Shown here one piece after another: positions 7,225-16,387 of a stretch of 32,554 bases of DNA. The notes beneath the pieces are model-generated. The model was not told the DNA's origin and made no database searches. It saw nothing but the letters and a program-made list of their open reading frames with translations. The first letter of the stretch is position 1. The number at the start of each line of letters is the position of its first letter. The stretch is from Lachnospiraceae bacterium (GTDB lineage Bacteria > Bacillota > Clostridia > Lachnospirales > Lachnospiraceae). Where the stretch lies: assembly GCA_022510615.1 (NCBI GenBank), contig JAFLTC010000022.1, positions 1 to 32,554 on the forward strand, written 5' to 3'. The position numbers and the translations under genes were made by a program.

Positions 7225-9528
7225 ATGTCAGTGGACCTTAATATCAATGGTACGAATTCGATTATCAGAGATAGTGTAATTTATGAAAAAGGAGAACCGG
7301 TACAATCGGTGGCTCTGATTGTAAAGGGTCGGGTTACCGTTCAGGCAGATGGAATTAAAATGGTGCTCGGTTCGGGAAATTTTTTGGGAATGTATGATGT
7401 TGAAGCAAAAGTGCATTCCTTTACTTATACTGCCTTAGATGATTTAGTATTATATGGATTGCCGGTGAGTAATCTGGAACAAGCATGCCTCCTGTTGGAA
7501 GAAAAACCACAATACCGGGGGCTTTTAGTTACGTCCATTAATTTTTTAATGGCAGACATAAATAAAATGTATGTCCGGTTATGGGAAGAAGCAGAAAGGG
7601 CAGGTATTTTTGTCCTTGATATGTACAAGACCTACATCGAGGTTGTAAAGGAGTCGGGACTTGTGCCGGAGAAAATGTCCTCCATTGAAAGACTGGAGGA
7701 GCAGGAAACAGAGACACCTAAGATAAAGTCTGAGCTTAAGTATTTTCTGCAAAGTGGGAAAATTCCGGTGGAAGCACAGAAAAATTTTTATGGTGGAAAT
7801 GCCTATGTGGCACAGGAGAATTTTAAAAAGCAGTGTGGGATTATCCCGGATTTGACAGAGGCGTGTCGGCACTACAGTGAATTGCTGTACCGATATTTCC
7901 GTATCATGATTATGGATGAAAAAAATCTGTTTTCCCTTGTTGGGAAAATGGCGCTAAGTATAAAGCAATCCGGACAGGATACCAGCAAGCTGAGTGCTAT
8001 GTTAGATGAACTGCTGGAGAAGATTAATAAAACGGAAAGTACATTGATTGAGGTGGCGGGAGTTGCTCCGAATCTAAACAGAGAGCGGATGGAGCAGATT
8101 TATTTTGCCCTGCTATCCGATGAGGCAGGGGATTTGAAGACCGACGAAAAAGATGATATTTCCGTGCTGAATGGCTCACTGCTCCAGATCCTTGAGTATG
8201 CCCCGGTACATGGAAAGGTGGCGGGAGAATTTGAGGAAGCAGTGGAGGCATTCCTTGGTCTTGCCGACAAATTTGCCAGAACACCGGAGGCGGCAGCAGT
8301 CCGCAAAAGGGTATCGCAGAATTTCTTTGAAATATATGAAGCGGTGGTAAAGAAGAGCTTTGAGGATCCAAATCCACCTCTTGCCGTATCCTTGTTTTTA
8401 CGGTATGGATATGTCAGTGAAGAACTTTTGACGGCGGATGAAATACGGACATTATTATCCCTGCCATCAATTGAAAATCAGGCATTGGATTGTAAGGTTT
8501 ATACAATGCCGATGTGGCTGAAGGAAATCGCTGAGGGCAGGAAAAATCCGTCCAAGGATGAGTTTGATACTGATTTTGAAGAGCAGCTGCGGCAGGAAAT
8601 GATGGAGAAAAAGCGGGATAAAATGAGTGCCGAAGAGGCCTTTGAAAACCCGGATGAGAGAATTCACTTTGAAGTAAATAAAATGCTGCGATACGCAGAC
8701 CGGGTTATTAACGGAAATATTTCTGCCTTTGTACCGGTGCTTTGTTCCGAGGGAATCTTTAACAAATTAGATAAGGCAGTGGTAACCGGTGCCGCTATTA
8801 ATGCAGAAGTGCAAAAAATAGAAAAAATTGATTATAGTATTTTCCACCGGGAAAAAATCGATTCCTATCAGCAGGTGGATGTTCCTCATTTTACCAATAT
8901 TGAGCGGTATGCACCGGATTTTATTTTATTTCCGATATACGGACGCAACTGCATTATGTGGCAGGATATTGAGGGGCGCAGGAAGCAGAGCCATGCCAGA
9001 ATTTTGATGCCGTCCCTGCTGGAGCAGGATCTTTCGCAGGAAATTATGAAAATGATGGCACATTTTCGGTGGGAGAAATGCCGGACAGATATGGGTGCCC
9101 AGTGGAATAATTACCGCTATCCGTCATTGACTAGCGAATATACGGATTACTTGCAATTTTACAGGAAAAATACGGACCTGTCACCGGAAAAGAAGGAAAA
9201 GGTAAAGGCACAGTTGCAGCAATGTAATAGTAAACACCGTGAGGTATTCACCAAGGATTATCAGGACTGGATATTGAGGGAATCTGTGGGAGCTATGAAG
9301 CTAAACCGGGTATCAAGAAATATTATGTTTACCTACTGTCCGTATGCCCAGGAGATTGCAGAGGGAGTGTTGGTTCAGAATTCCTATCAGGAAGCGGCAA
9401 GACGTTATATGACAGAGAAAAAGAAACAGGAGAAGGCATTTGTTGTCATAGAGAGAAAATTTGAGAAAATCGGCGAGGAGATGCCGGAGGAAATAAAACA
9501 AACGAAAAAGTATTTGTCAGGTGTATAA
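7225..9528 (+). CDS. Large cytoplasmic protein with N-terminal cNMP-binding-like fold
   Basis: Function unknown, 767 residues, no signal peptide or membrane segment. Residues about 15-110 look like a cyclic-nucleotide-binding beta-roll of the Crp type (VIYEKGEPVQSVALIVKGRV is the usual first half). The phosphate-binding cassette appears degenerate: GSGNFLGMYDVEAKVHSFTYTAL has neither the usual Glu after Gly nor the Arg-x-Ala, so it may not bind cAMP-like ligands. No DNA-binding helix-turn-helix follows. The rest is mostly helical and charged, with a conserved-looking C-terminal part around residues 570-730 (YGRNCIMWQDIEGRRK; HFRWEKCRTDMGAQWNNYRY; CPYAQEI). GAGGTGG precedes the ATG. The next gene starts 14 nt later, so the two probably act together. 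Confidence 0.72.
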   Translation: MSVDLNINGTNSIIRDSVIYEKGEPVQSVALIVKGRVTVQADGIKMVLGSGNFLGMYDVEAKVHSFTYTALDDLVLYGLPVSNLEQACLLLEEKPQYRGLLVTSINFLMADINKMYVRLWEEAERAGIFVLDMYKTYIEVVKESGLVPEKMSSIERLEEQETETPKIKSELKYFLQSGKIPVEAQKNFYGGNAYVAQENFKKQCGIIPDLTEACRHYSELLYRYFRIMIMDEKNLFSLVGKMALSIKQSGQDTSKLSAMLDELLEKINKTESTLIEVAGVAPNLNRERMEQIYFALLSDEAGDLKTDEKDDISVLNGSLLQILEYAPVHGKVAGEFEEAVEAFLGLADKFARTPEAAAVRKRVSQNFFEIYEAVVKKSFEDPNPPLAVSLFLRYGYVSEELLTADEIRTLLSLPSIENQALDCKVYTMPMWLKEIAEGRKNPSKDEFDTDFEEQLRQEMMEKKRDKMSAEEAFENPDERIHFEVNKMLRYADRVINGNISAFVPVLCSEGIFNKLDKAVVTGAAINAEVQKIEKIDYSIFHREKIDSYQQVDVPHFTNIERYAPDFILFPIYGRNCIMWQDIEGRRKQSHARILMPSLLEQDLSQEIMKMMAHFRWEKCRTDMGAQWNNYRYPSLTSEYTDYLQFYRKNTDLSPEKKEKVKAQLQQCNSKHREVFTKDYQDWILRESVGAMKLNRVSRNIMFTYCPYAQEIAEGVLVQNSYQEAARRYMTEKKKQEKAFVVIERKFEKIGEEMPEEIKQTKKYLSGV

Positions 9529-9542
9529 GGAGCAGGATACAA

Positions 9543-10922
9543 ATGGGAAAAAGATATGAGATGGTGCGCAGGTGCGCTCAGATTCGTAGTCTGATTGAGG
9601 AAAACAAATACACAAAGGCTCTGGAGCAGATTGATGCACTTCCGCTGGAAGAGGTTGGCTCCACGGAGGATTTATATCTGTTTGCCCGGATATATGAAAA
9701 AGCAGAGCGCATGGACATGACAAAAAAGATATTTTATATGATATATGAACGCACCCATTCCAGACATGCACTGAATCGACTGCTCCATCTCGTGATTCGT
9801 CTGGGGGAAATGGAGGAAGCGAGAGAACTATTTCTGACTTATGAGATGGTGGGAGGAGTTACGTTAGACACCTTTGAACTCCGATATCTTCTGGCAAAGG
9901 CAGAGGGAGCACCCCGCAGTAAGCTGATAGAGATTCTGGAGGATTTAAAGAAGGAAGAATATACCGAGGAGTGGGGGTATCAGCTGGCCCGTCTGTATGA
10001 GCAGGAGGGTCTGAGAGAGGAATGCATTCAGGAATGTAAGGATATAAAGCTTTGGTTTGGCGAAGGCTCTATTGTGGACAAGGCAATGGAATTGCAGGAA
10101 AAGTGCGAAGCTGATGACTGGGAGCCGCCGGTGGGAGAGGAGATTCCGGAGCCGGAGGAACCGGATATGGAAGAAGAATTTGTCTATGCCGCACCACCGA
10201 TTGATGTGACGGAATTAGAGAAGGCAATGGCGAAGCCGTCAGAGCCGCCGGAAGTATTAGAACCGGAGCCGATGGTAACAGAGGAGGCAGTTTTGCCTGA
10301 ACCGGAGTCTTCGCAGCAGGAAATGCCACTGGAACCGGAATCGGTACAGCAGACAGATTTGTCGGAAACGGTAACAGAAGAGGGTGCGGTTGTGTCAGAG
10401 CCTGTCGTAACGAAAAAGGATAAGCCGCGGGAACCGGCAAATAAAATGTCAATGAAAAAACTGGAAAAGCTTTTGGAAGAAGAGCCGGAAGACATATCGG
10501 AGCGGGGCATCCATTATTGTACGATGAAGGGTGCCATTATCCGGATTAAATGTAAAAAGGATGCGCCACATTTTGTATTTGCGGGCGGTGAGGAGCGCAT
10601 TACCCTGGCGGTGGCAAAAAGAATTACCAAGGAACTAAACAATGTAGGATATTTTTCTGCGAAAAGCATTGTGAAAATAACGGCGGACAAATTGAATCAG
10701 CTGAAGTTATCCGAGCAGATGGAAAAGCTGTTAGGAGGCTGTATGCTGGTAATCGATGCGCCGGAACTGACGAAAGAGACAGTAGAGGATATTGTTCAGG
10801 CTATTGACGAGAACGGTGACCGGATTGTGGTAATGCTCTCGGGGGACTTTGATGAAATGGATTGCTTCCTGTCGATTTATCCGGAATTGTCAGAGAAGAT
10901 AAGTCATAAGATTCGCATGTAA
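9543..10922 (+). CDS. TPR-like protein with acidic linker and degenerate CbxX-type AAA+ domain
   Basis: Function unknown, 459 residues, cytoplasmic. Residues 1-195 are helical hairpins of TPR character (KALEQIDALPLEE, LYLFARIYEKAER, QLARLYEQEGLREE). Residues about 198-315 are an acidic Pro/Glu-rich linker with repeated PEPE-like units. Residues about 345-459 line up by eye with the CbxX/CfxQ AAA+ family: HFVFAGGEERITLAVAKRI occupies the place of H-x-VFTGNPGTGKTTVAR, LGGCMLVIDAPEL that of LGGVLFIDEAY, and DRIVVMLSGDFDEMDCFLSIYP that of the sensor region. The Walker A GxxGxGK and the Walker B acidic pair are both lost, so ATP hydrolysis is unlikely. It follows the cNMP-fold gene by 14 nt, behind AAGGAG. 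Confidence 0.7.
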   Translation: MGKRYEMVRRCAQIRSLIEENKYTKALEQIDALPLEEVGSTEDLYLFARIYEKAERMDMTKKIFYMIYERTHSRHALNRLLHLVIRLGEMEEARELFLTYEMVGGVTLDTFELRYLLAKAEGAPRSKLIEILEDLKKEEYTEEWGYQLARLYEQEGLREECIQECKDIKLWFGEGSIVDKAMELQEKCEADDWEPPVGEEIPEPEEPDMEEEFVYAAPPIDVTELEKAMAKPSEPPEVLEPEPMVTEEAVLPEPESSQQEMPLEPESVQQTDLSETVTEEGAVVSEPVVTKKDKPREPANKMSMKKLEKLLEEEPEDISERGIHYCTMKGAIIRIKCKKDAPHFVFAGGEERITLAVAKRITKELNNVGYFSAKSIVKITADKLNQLKLSEQMEKLLGGCMLVIDAPELTKETVEDIVQAIDENGDRIVVMLSGDFDEMDCFLSIYPELSEKISHKIRM

Positions 10923-10950
10923 GAAAGACACAGTGAAAGAGGAGATAGCG

Positions 10951-11517
10951 ATGGACAAAAAACAGGTATGGAAACCGGGTAATATGTTGTATCCGGTGCC
11001 GGCTGTTATGGTGAGCTGCGCAGATAAGCAGGGCAATAAAAATATTATTACGGTGGCATGGACCGGTACAATCTGCTCAGATCCGGCCATGGTATCGATT
11101 TCGGTGCGTCCGGAGAGACATTCCTATTCCATGATTCGGGAGACGGGAGAATTTGCAATCAATCTGACGACAAAGGAATTAACTTATGCGGCGGACTGGT
11201 GCGGGGTAAAATCCGGCAGGGATGTGGACAAGTTTGCTGCCATGAAGCTGACGGCAATGTCCGGAGAGAAATTACAGTATGCACCGATTATTGCCGAGAG
11301 TCCGGTAAACCTTGAATGCCGGGTAACAGAGGTAACGGAACTTGGCAGTCATCATATGTTTCTGGCAGAGATAGAAGATGTGCTCATCAGTGAAAAATAT
11401 ATGAATGATAATGGAAAATTTGAGCTGAATCAAACCGGTCTCGTAGCGTATTCACATGGGGAATATTTTATATTAGGAGAGAAAATCGGGAAATTTGGCT
11501 ATTCTGTAAAAAAATAA
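10951..11517 (+). CDS. Flavin reductase-like FMN-binding protein
   Basis: Member of the flavin reductase-like family (FMN-binding split barrel), which in clostridia includes NAD(P)H:flavin oxidoreductases and flavoredoxin-like proteins. Typical features are the N-terminal PVPAVMVSCAD, the segment TVAWTGTICSDPAMVSISVRPERHSY, and EFAINLTT. Length of 188 residues fits the family. The ATG at 10951 has GAGGAGA upstream; an in-frame GTG at 10933 has no good ribosome binding site. The stop of the preceding gene lies 28 nt upstream with no terminator, so it may be transcribed with the cNMP/pseudo-AAA pair. The physiological electron acceptor is unknown. Confidence 0.87.
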   Translation: MDKKQVWKPGNMLYPVPAVMVSCADKQGNKNIITVAWTGTICSDPAMVSISVRPERHSYSMIRETGEFAINLTTKELTYAADWCGVKSGRDVDKFAAMKLTAMSGEKLQYAPIIAESPVNLECRVTEVTELGSHHMFLAEIEDVLISEKYMNDNGKFELNQTGLVAYSHGEYFILGEKIGKFGYSVKK

Positions 11518-11552
11518 TGTCAACTTTTTGTTAAATGTATTCAATTTGCCGT

Positions 11553-11580
11553 TTTACAAAAGGCAAAACTGTGATATACT
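11553..11580 (+). promoter_or_regulatory. Likely sigma-A promoter for murA
   Basis: TTTACA at 11553-11558, a 16-nt spacer, and TATACT at 11575-11580, about 48 nt before the murA start. An imperfect inverted repeat TTTGCC (11545-11550) / GGCAAA (11562-11567) overlaps the -35 and could be an operator or chance. Confidence 0.6.
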
Positions 11581-11628
11581 TATAGAATGAATGTAAGATT
11601 ATAAACGTTTCAATCAGTGGAGGTAATG

Positions 11629-12927
11629 ATGAAACAGTATATTATTAAAGGTGGAACACCGCTGCGGGGAGAGGTATTGATCGGTGGGGCAAAAAATGCG
11701 GCACTGGGAATTATTGTGGCAGCGATTATGGCAAATGAACCGGTTACGATAGAGAACTTGCCGGATGTGGATGATGTAGATGTATTATTGGATGCAATTG
11801 AGGGAATTGGCGCCATTGTGGAGAGACTGGACGTTCACACGGTGCGTATTAATGGTGCGTTAATTAATGACGTTAATGTAGATGAGGATGAGATTCGAAA
11901 AATCAGAGGTTCCTATTATTTGGTAGGAGCCCTTTTAGGCAAATATAAAAAAGCACTGGTGGCACTGCCTGGCGGATGCCAGATTGGAAGCCGTCCGATT
12001 GACCAGCATATCAAGGGCTTTGAACAGCTGGGAGCGGAGGTGACGATTCATCATGGTCGGATTGATGCCAAGGCAGAGCAGCTGAGGGGAAACCACATTT
12101 ATCTGGACTGCCCGAGTGTAGGGGCGACCATTAATATTATGATGGCTGCTTGTTTAGCGGAGGGGAAAACCATTATTGAAAACCCGGCAAAGGAGCCGCA
12201 CATCGTTGATGTGGCGAACTTTTTGAACAGTATGGGTGCCAATATCAGGGGAGCTGGTACCGATGCCATCCGTATCCGTGGTGTGGAGTCCCTGCACGGA
12301 AGCGAGTATTCGATTATTCCAGACCAGATAGAGGCGGGAACTTATATGATGGCGGTGGCTGCCACCGGCGGCGATGTTTATATTAAAAATGTCATTCCAA
12401 AGCATTTGGAGGCGATTACGGCAAAGCTCATTGAGATCGGTGCGACCGTAGAGGAATTTGCTGATTATGTTCGTGTGGTATCTGACCGCAGATTGTCTTA
12501 TGCCAATGTAAAAACGATGCCGTATCCGGGCTTTCCGACTGATATGCAGCCGCAGATGACAACACTGCTTGCTCTGTCTGAGGGAACCAGTATCGTGACG
12601 GAGACAATTTTTGAGACCCGGTTAAAATATGTGGGAGAGTTGCGACGTATGGGAGCCAATATTACCGTAGAGGGAAATGCTGCTTTTATAACGGGTGTAG
12701 AGGGCTTTACCGGGGCAGCAGTCAGTGCACCGGACCTTCGTGCCGGGGCAGCATTAGTCATAGCAGGACTGGCAGCAGAGGGCTTTACCTATGTAGACCA
12801 GATTCAGTATATCGAACGCGGATACGAAAATTTTGAGGAAAAAATCAGAGGGCTGGGAGGCCATATGGAAAAGATTGATGCGGAGGATGAGCGTGCGGTC
12901 CGCAAATTTAAGATGAAGGTATCTTAG
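11629..12927 (+). CDS. murA: UDP-N-acetylglucosamine 1-carboxyvinyltransferase
   Basis: First committed step of peptidoglycan synthesis: transfers enolpyruvate from PEP to UDP-GlcNAc in the cytoplasm. The active-site loop GGCQIGSRPIDQH carries the catalytic Cys117, the residue targeted by fosfomycin, so this copy should be sensitive at the target. KNAALG near the N-terminus and RAGAALVIAGLAAEG near the C-terminus are also typical. Length 432 residues, normal. Of the two adjacent ATG codons the one at 11629 was chosen, because GGAGG at 11619-11623 is 5 nt before it and only 2 nt before the other. Firmicutes often have two murA paralogues; which one this is cannot be told from the window. Confidence 0.95.
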   Translation: MKQYIIKGGTPLRGEVLIGGAKNAALGIIVAAIMANEPVTIENLPDVDDVDVLLDAIEGIGAIVERLDVHTVRINGALINDVNVDEDEIRKIRGSYYLVGALLGKYKKALVALPGGCQIGSRPIDQHIKGFEQLGAEVTIHHGRIDAKAEQLRGNHIYLDCPSVGATINIMMAACLAEGKTIIENPAKEPHIVDVANFLNSMGANIRGAGTDAIRIRGVESLHGSEYSIIPDQIEAGTYMMAVAATGGDVYIKNVIPKHLEAITAKLIEIGATVEEFADYVRVVSDRRLSYANVKTMPYPGFPTDMQPQMTTLLALSEGTSIVTETIFETRLKYVGELRRMGANITVEGNAAFITGVEGFTGAAVSAPDLRAGAALVIAGLAAEGFTYVDQIQYIERGYENFEEKIRGLGGHMEKIDAEDERAVRKFKMKVS

Positions 12928-12963
12928 TCTGTCAGGGAGAGGACGACATAAGGAGGGGAAATT

Positions 12964-14238
12964 GTGCTAGATGAGACAAAGTGTCTTCATTCCGGTTATG
13001 AGCCGGGGGATGGAGAGCCTGGGGTATTACCCATTGTGCAGAGTACGACGTACCGTTATGAATCGACAGAGAGACTGGGGGAGTTGTTTAATCTTCCCTC
13101 TACTTATCTGTATTCCCGTTTTCAAAACCCTACTGTTCAGGCCGTAGAGGCAAAGATAGCAGACTTAGAGGGCGGTGTCGGTGCCATGTGTACCACGTCG
13201 GGGCAGTCGGCTAATTTGATTGCGGTTTTAAATATTTGTCAGGCAGGAGACAGTATTGTCAGCACGGGGACGATATATGGAGGAACGGTAAATCTATTTG
13301 CCTTTACGCTGAAAAAACTTGGAATTGAGTGCATTTTTGTAGACGGAGATGCTTCCGAAGAGGAAATTCACAATGCAGTGAAGCCGAATACGAAGCTGAT
13401 ATTCGGAGAAACATTGGCGAATCCGGCACTTACCGTCTTTGATATTGAAAAATTTGCCAGGGTGGCACATAAAAATAAAATCCCACTTATTGTGGACAAC
13501 ACTTTTGCCACACCGATTTTGTGCAAGCCATTTGAATTTGGTGCGGATATTGTGACCCATTCCACTTCTAAATACATGGACGGTCATGCGGTTCAGGTTG
13601 GTGGCGTTATTGTAGATGGAGGGAAGTTTGACTGGGCGGCGAGCGGAAAATTCCCGGAACTGGTAGAGCCGGATGACTCCTATCATGGTATCTGCTATGT
13701 AGAAACCTTTGCTGAGGCTGCTTATATTTACAAGGCAAGGATGCAGTTGATGAGAGACTTTGGCTGTTATCCGGCAGCACACTCAGCATTTTTATTAAAT
13801 ATGGGTCTGGAAACACTGGCTGTCCGGATGGAGCGTTATTGTGAAAATGCACTGAGGGTGGCTAAATATTTTGAACAGCATGACCTAGTAGACAGTGTCA
13901 TCTATCCGGGACTGGAGAATGACAAATATCATGAGCTGGCAAAGAAATATATGCCGAAAGGAACAAGTGGTGTAATTTCATTTAATATAAAGGGTGGAAA
14001 GGAAGCGGCCGTCCGGTTTATGGACAGCTTACAGCTTGCCTGTAATGAAGTACATGTAGCCGATATCCGGACCTGTGTTCTTCATCCTGCCAGCGAAACT
14101 CACAGACAGCTGACAGATGAACAGCTGATAGCGGCGGGGGTAAATCCCGGTATGATTCGTTTCTCTGTGGGACTGGAAAATGTGGAAGATATCATTGCCG
14201 ATATCAGTCAGGCATTTGAACATGTAACAAATACCTGA
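12964..14238 (+). CDS. metY: O-acetylhomoserine sulfhydrylase (PLP-dependent)
   Basis: Forms homocysteine (and possibly other products) from O-acetylhomoserine and sulfide, a direct route to methionine. It belongs to the Cys/Met-metabolism PLP family: the PLP lysine is Lys203 in THSTSKYMDGH, and the N-terminal CLHSGYEP and YSRFQNPT motifs and the C-terminal IRFSVGLENVEDI are standard. Length 424 residues matches MetY, which is longer than cystathionine synthases and lyases. The GTG start is preceded by AGGAGGGG at good spacing. It follows murA by 36 nt, so read-through from the murA promoter is possible, and it is followed by a hairpin terminator. Exact substrate preference within the family is inferred. 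Confidence 0.9.
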   Translation: MLDETKCLHSGYEPGDGEPGVLPIVQSTTYRYESTERLGELFNLPSTYLYSRFQNPTVQAVEAKIADLEGGVGAMCTTSGQSANLIAVLNICQAGDSIVSTGTIYGGTVNLFAFTLKKLGIECIFVDGDASEEEIHNAVKPNTKLIFGETLANPALTVFDIEKFARVAHKNKIPLIVDNTFATPILCKPFEFGADIVTHSTSKYMDGHAVQVGGVIVDGGKFDWAASGKFPELVEPDDSYHGICYVETFAEAAYIYKARMQLMRDFGCYPAAHSAFLLNMGLETLAVRMERYCENALRVAKYFEQHDLVDSVIYPGLENDKYHELAKKYMPKGTSGVISFNIKGGKEAAVRFMDSLQLACNEVHVADIRTCVLHPASETHRQLTDEQLIAAGVNPGMIRFSVGLENVEDIIADISQAFEHVTNT

Positions 14239-14258
14239 TTGATGCGGTGATGTCAGAT

Positions 14259-14290
14259 GAGCGCCGCGGGAACGAGGCGCTCGTGGTTTT
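14259..14290 (+). terminator. Probable intrinsic terminator after metY
   Basis: A perfect 7-bp GC-rich stem, GAGCGCC (14259-14265) with GGCGCTC (14276-14282), is followed by GTGGTTTTATC. The T-tract is short. It lies in the 83 nt between the metY stop and the moxR start and supports the later moxR start codon. Confidence 0.65.
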
Positions 14291-14321
14291 ATCAAATTGT
14301 AAAGCAAAGGAGACATATGCG

Positions 14322-15248
14322 GTGAACGATAAGGTAGAAGTTATTCTAAGGGAAGTAGGTAAGGTAATTCAAGGTAAGGACGAGGCGATAGAGCTTGTCA
14401 TGACAGCGATTCTGGCGAAGGGACATATTTTGATTGAGGATGTGCCGGGAGTGGGAAAAACGACACTGGCGGTAGCATTTTCCCGTGCCATGGAGCTGAC
14501 GGAACGAAGACTGCAGTTTACACCGGATGTGCTTCCCAGCGATGTGGTGGGCTTTAATATGATTGGTGCGGACGGAGAGTTTCAGTATAAGCCGGGGGCG
14601 ATTTTGTGTAATCTGATGCTTGCCGACGAGATTAACCGTACCTCCACGAAAACACAGTCCGCTCTTTTGGAGGTTATGGAGGAGGGACAGGTTACGGTAG
14701 ACGGTGTGACGAGACAACTGCCAAATCCGTTTATTGTAGTGGCAACACAGAATCCGGTTGGTTCTGCCGGAACACAGATGCTGCCGGAGTCCCAGTTAGA
14801 CCGTTTTATGATTCGTATTTCTATGGGGTATCCGACCATGGAGGAAGAGATGCGACTGATTAAGGAGCGTCAGGATATTAATCCTCTGAATTTTATTGAG
14901 GAGATTATCTCAAAGCAGGAGCTTCTTGGGATGCAGGACCAGGTAAAGCAGGTTTATGTAGATGATAAAGTATTGACCTACCTGTCCAAAATTGTAGATG
15001 GTACAAGAAAGCATTCTATGATTACTCTCGGTGTCAGCCCGCGGGGAACTCTGGCATTTATGGATATGGCGAAGGGACGTGCCTTTGTGAAGGGGCGTAA
15101 TTATGTTCTGCCGGAGGATGTACAGGGAGTGGCGAAGGCGGTTCTGGCACACCGGTTGCTTTTAAACGGTAAGGCCCGTATGAGCCACGTGACAGAGGCC
15201 GATGTGGTTGAGGAGATTGTGAGCAAGGTATCGGTGCCTAAATTGTAA
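14322..15248 (+). CDS. MoxR-family AAA+ ATPase
   Basis: Chaperone-like ATPase of the MoxR class, often encoded with DUF58 and transglutaminase proteins and thought to act in maturation or assembly of envelope or metal-dependent proteins. Walker A is PGVGKT (Lys46) and Walker B is LADE (Asp102-Glu103), followed by INRTSTKTQSALLEVMEEGQV, the typical MoxR block; ATQNPVG is also present. The start chosen is the GTG at 14322 behind AAAGGAGA (14306-14313, 8 nt away). The longer open frame from 14247 would read through the upstream terminator and add 25 residues with no ribosome binding site. This gives 308 residues, normal. It leads an operon with the DUF58 gene 11 nt downstream. Confidence 0.93.
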   Translation: MNDKVEVILREVGKVIQGKDEAIELVMTAILAKGHILIEDVPGVGKTTLAVAFSRAMELTERRLQFTPDVLPSDVVGFNMIGADGEFQYKPGAILCNLMLADEINRTSTKTQSALLEVMEEGQVTVDGVTRQLPNPFIVVATQNPVGSAGTQMLPESQLDRFMIRISMGYPTMEEEMRLIKERQDINPLNFIEEIISKQELLGMQDQVKQVYVDDKVLTYLSKIVDGTRKHSMITLGVSPRGTLAFMDMAKGRAFVKGRNYVLPEDVQGVAKAVLAHRLLLNGKARMSHVTEADVVEEIVSKVSVPKL

Positions 15249-15259
15249 AGGAGGCAGCC

Positions 15260-16387
15260 ATGACAATAGGAACACTTCTTTTTGCACTGCTTTTTTTACT
15301 GGGGTTGTTTGTTTTCATTTTTTATCTGGAATTTGGCGCGGTGGCCATTATGGGGCTTTTAGTGCTGATACCGGTATTTATGCTGATATTTCTCGTCTTT
15401 ATGCGAACAAGGGTATCGGTGGCAGTGGATTCGAAAAACCCATTGGCAGAGAAAGATGCCATTGACAGGGCGGCTCGTGCCGTCATTACCCTTTCCGTGG
15501 AAAACGGTAGCCGAGTGCTGCCTATTTCAAAGGGCATTGCCAAGGTTGAGTATGAAAATTATTTTTCCGGGGAAAAGGGAAAGATGAAAGTTCGTTTTTC
15601 TGTGGATGCAGGAAAAAAGCGTGACAGGAGAATACCTGTTGTGATGCATCATTGCGGCAATGTGGCGATTACGGTAAAAAAAGTACGCATCTATGACTAT
15701 TTAAGCATATTTGCCTGGACGGTGGGAAAAAATTTCGAGACACAGAATGTGTTGATTATGCCGCCGGTCAAGGAGATGTATCTGGGCAGGGACCGCTGGT
15801 ACAATGAAACCAACGAGGACAGTGACCGTTTTTCCGTTTATAAAAAAGGCGATGACCCTTCTGAGATTTTTAATATCCGTGAATTTACAGATGGGGATAA
15901 AATTCAGCGAATTCACTGGAAGCTGAGCAGTAAAACAGGCAGCCTTATGGTGAAAGAGGGAAGCCTTCCTCTGACGAAGGCCGTACACATTTTTATTGAT
16001 TTATGTGTGCAGGGGAAAGGGCCGGAAAAATTTGAAAATACGGATTTACTTGTGCAGGGAATTTATTCGATTTCCATGTTTATGATTGAGCATGGGATTC
16101 CGCAGAAATATATCTGGTATGACCAGAAAAGTGAAGTGATAGTGGAGCGTCTGGTAGAACATGAGGAAGAGCTTTTCTGGATGTTTCAGGATTTGTTTAA
16201 GTGCCGCACTACGACAGAGGAATCTCTGCTTGTGGAGGCATACCTTACCTGGGAAGAGGGAAGAACGTTAGAATCTGCACTGTACCTTACGGTGGCAGAC
16301 CACGGGGATTTGGAAAGTAGCGGTCTTGTCAGAAATCGTTTGGAAGTAATGGACTTACGAGGTGAAGGACTTGAGGACGAGGAATAG
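15260..16387 (+). CDS. DUF58 domain membrane protein
   Basis: DUF58 proteins carry a von Willebrand A-like fold and are standard partners of MoxR ATPases; their molecular role is unsettled. Two membrane segments lie at about residues 3-22 and 27-47, followed by a cytoplasmic beta-rich region and the DUF58 signature at about 195-235: DPSEIFNIREFTDGDKIQRI then HWKLSSKTGSLMVKE. Length is 375 residues. AAAGGAGG lies 5 nt before the ATG. The reading frame overlaps the next gene by 26 nt, so translation of the two is probably coupled. Confidence 0.9.
   Translation: MTIGTLLFALLFLLGLFVFIFYLEFGAVAIMGLLVLIPVFMLIFLVFMRTRVSVAVDSKNPLAEKDAIDRAARAVITLSVENGSRVLPISKGIAKVEYENYFSGEKGKMKVRFSVDAGKKRDRRIPVVMHHCGNVAITVKKVRIYDYLSIFAWTVGKNFETQNVLIMPPVKEMYLGRDRWYNETNEDSDRFSVYKKGDDPSEIFNIREFTDGDKIQRIHWKLSSKTGSLMVKEGSLPLTKAVHIFIDLCVQGKGPEKFENTDLLVQGIYSISMFMIEHGIPQKYIWYDQKSEVIVERLVEHEEELFWMFQDLFKCRTTTEESLLVEAYLTWEEGRTLESALYLTVADHGDLESSGLVRNRLEVMDLRGEGLEDEE

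Noticed and set aside
11545-11567. Inverted repeat TTTGCC/GGCAAA as a terminator after the flavin reductase gene
   Set aside because: No T-tract follows on either strand, and it overlaps the likely murA -35.
14247-14321. GTG at 14247 as the moxR start
   Set aside because: It would read through the GC-rich hairpin after metY and lacks a ribosome binding site; the GTG at 14322 follows AAAGGAGA and matches the usual MoxR N-terminus.
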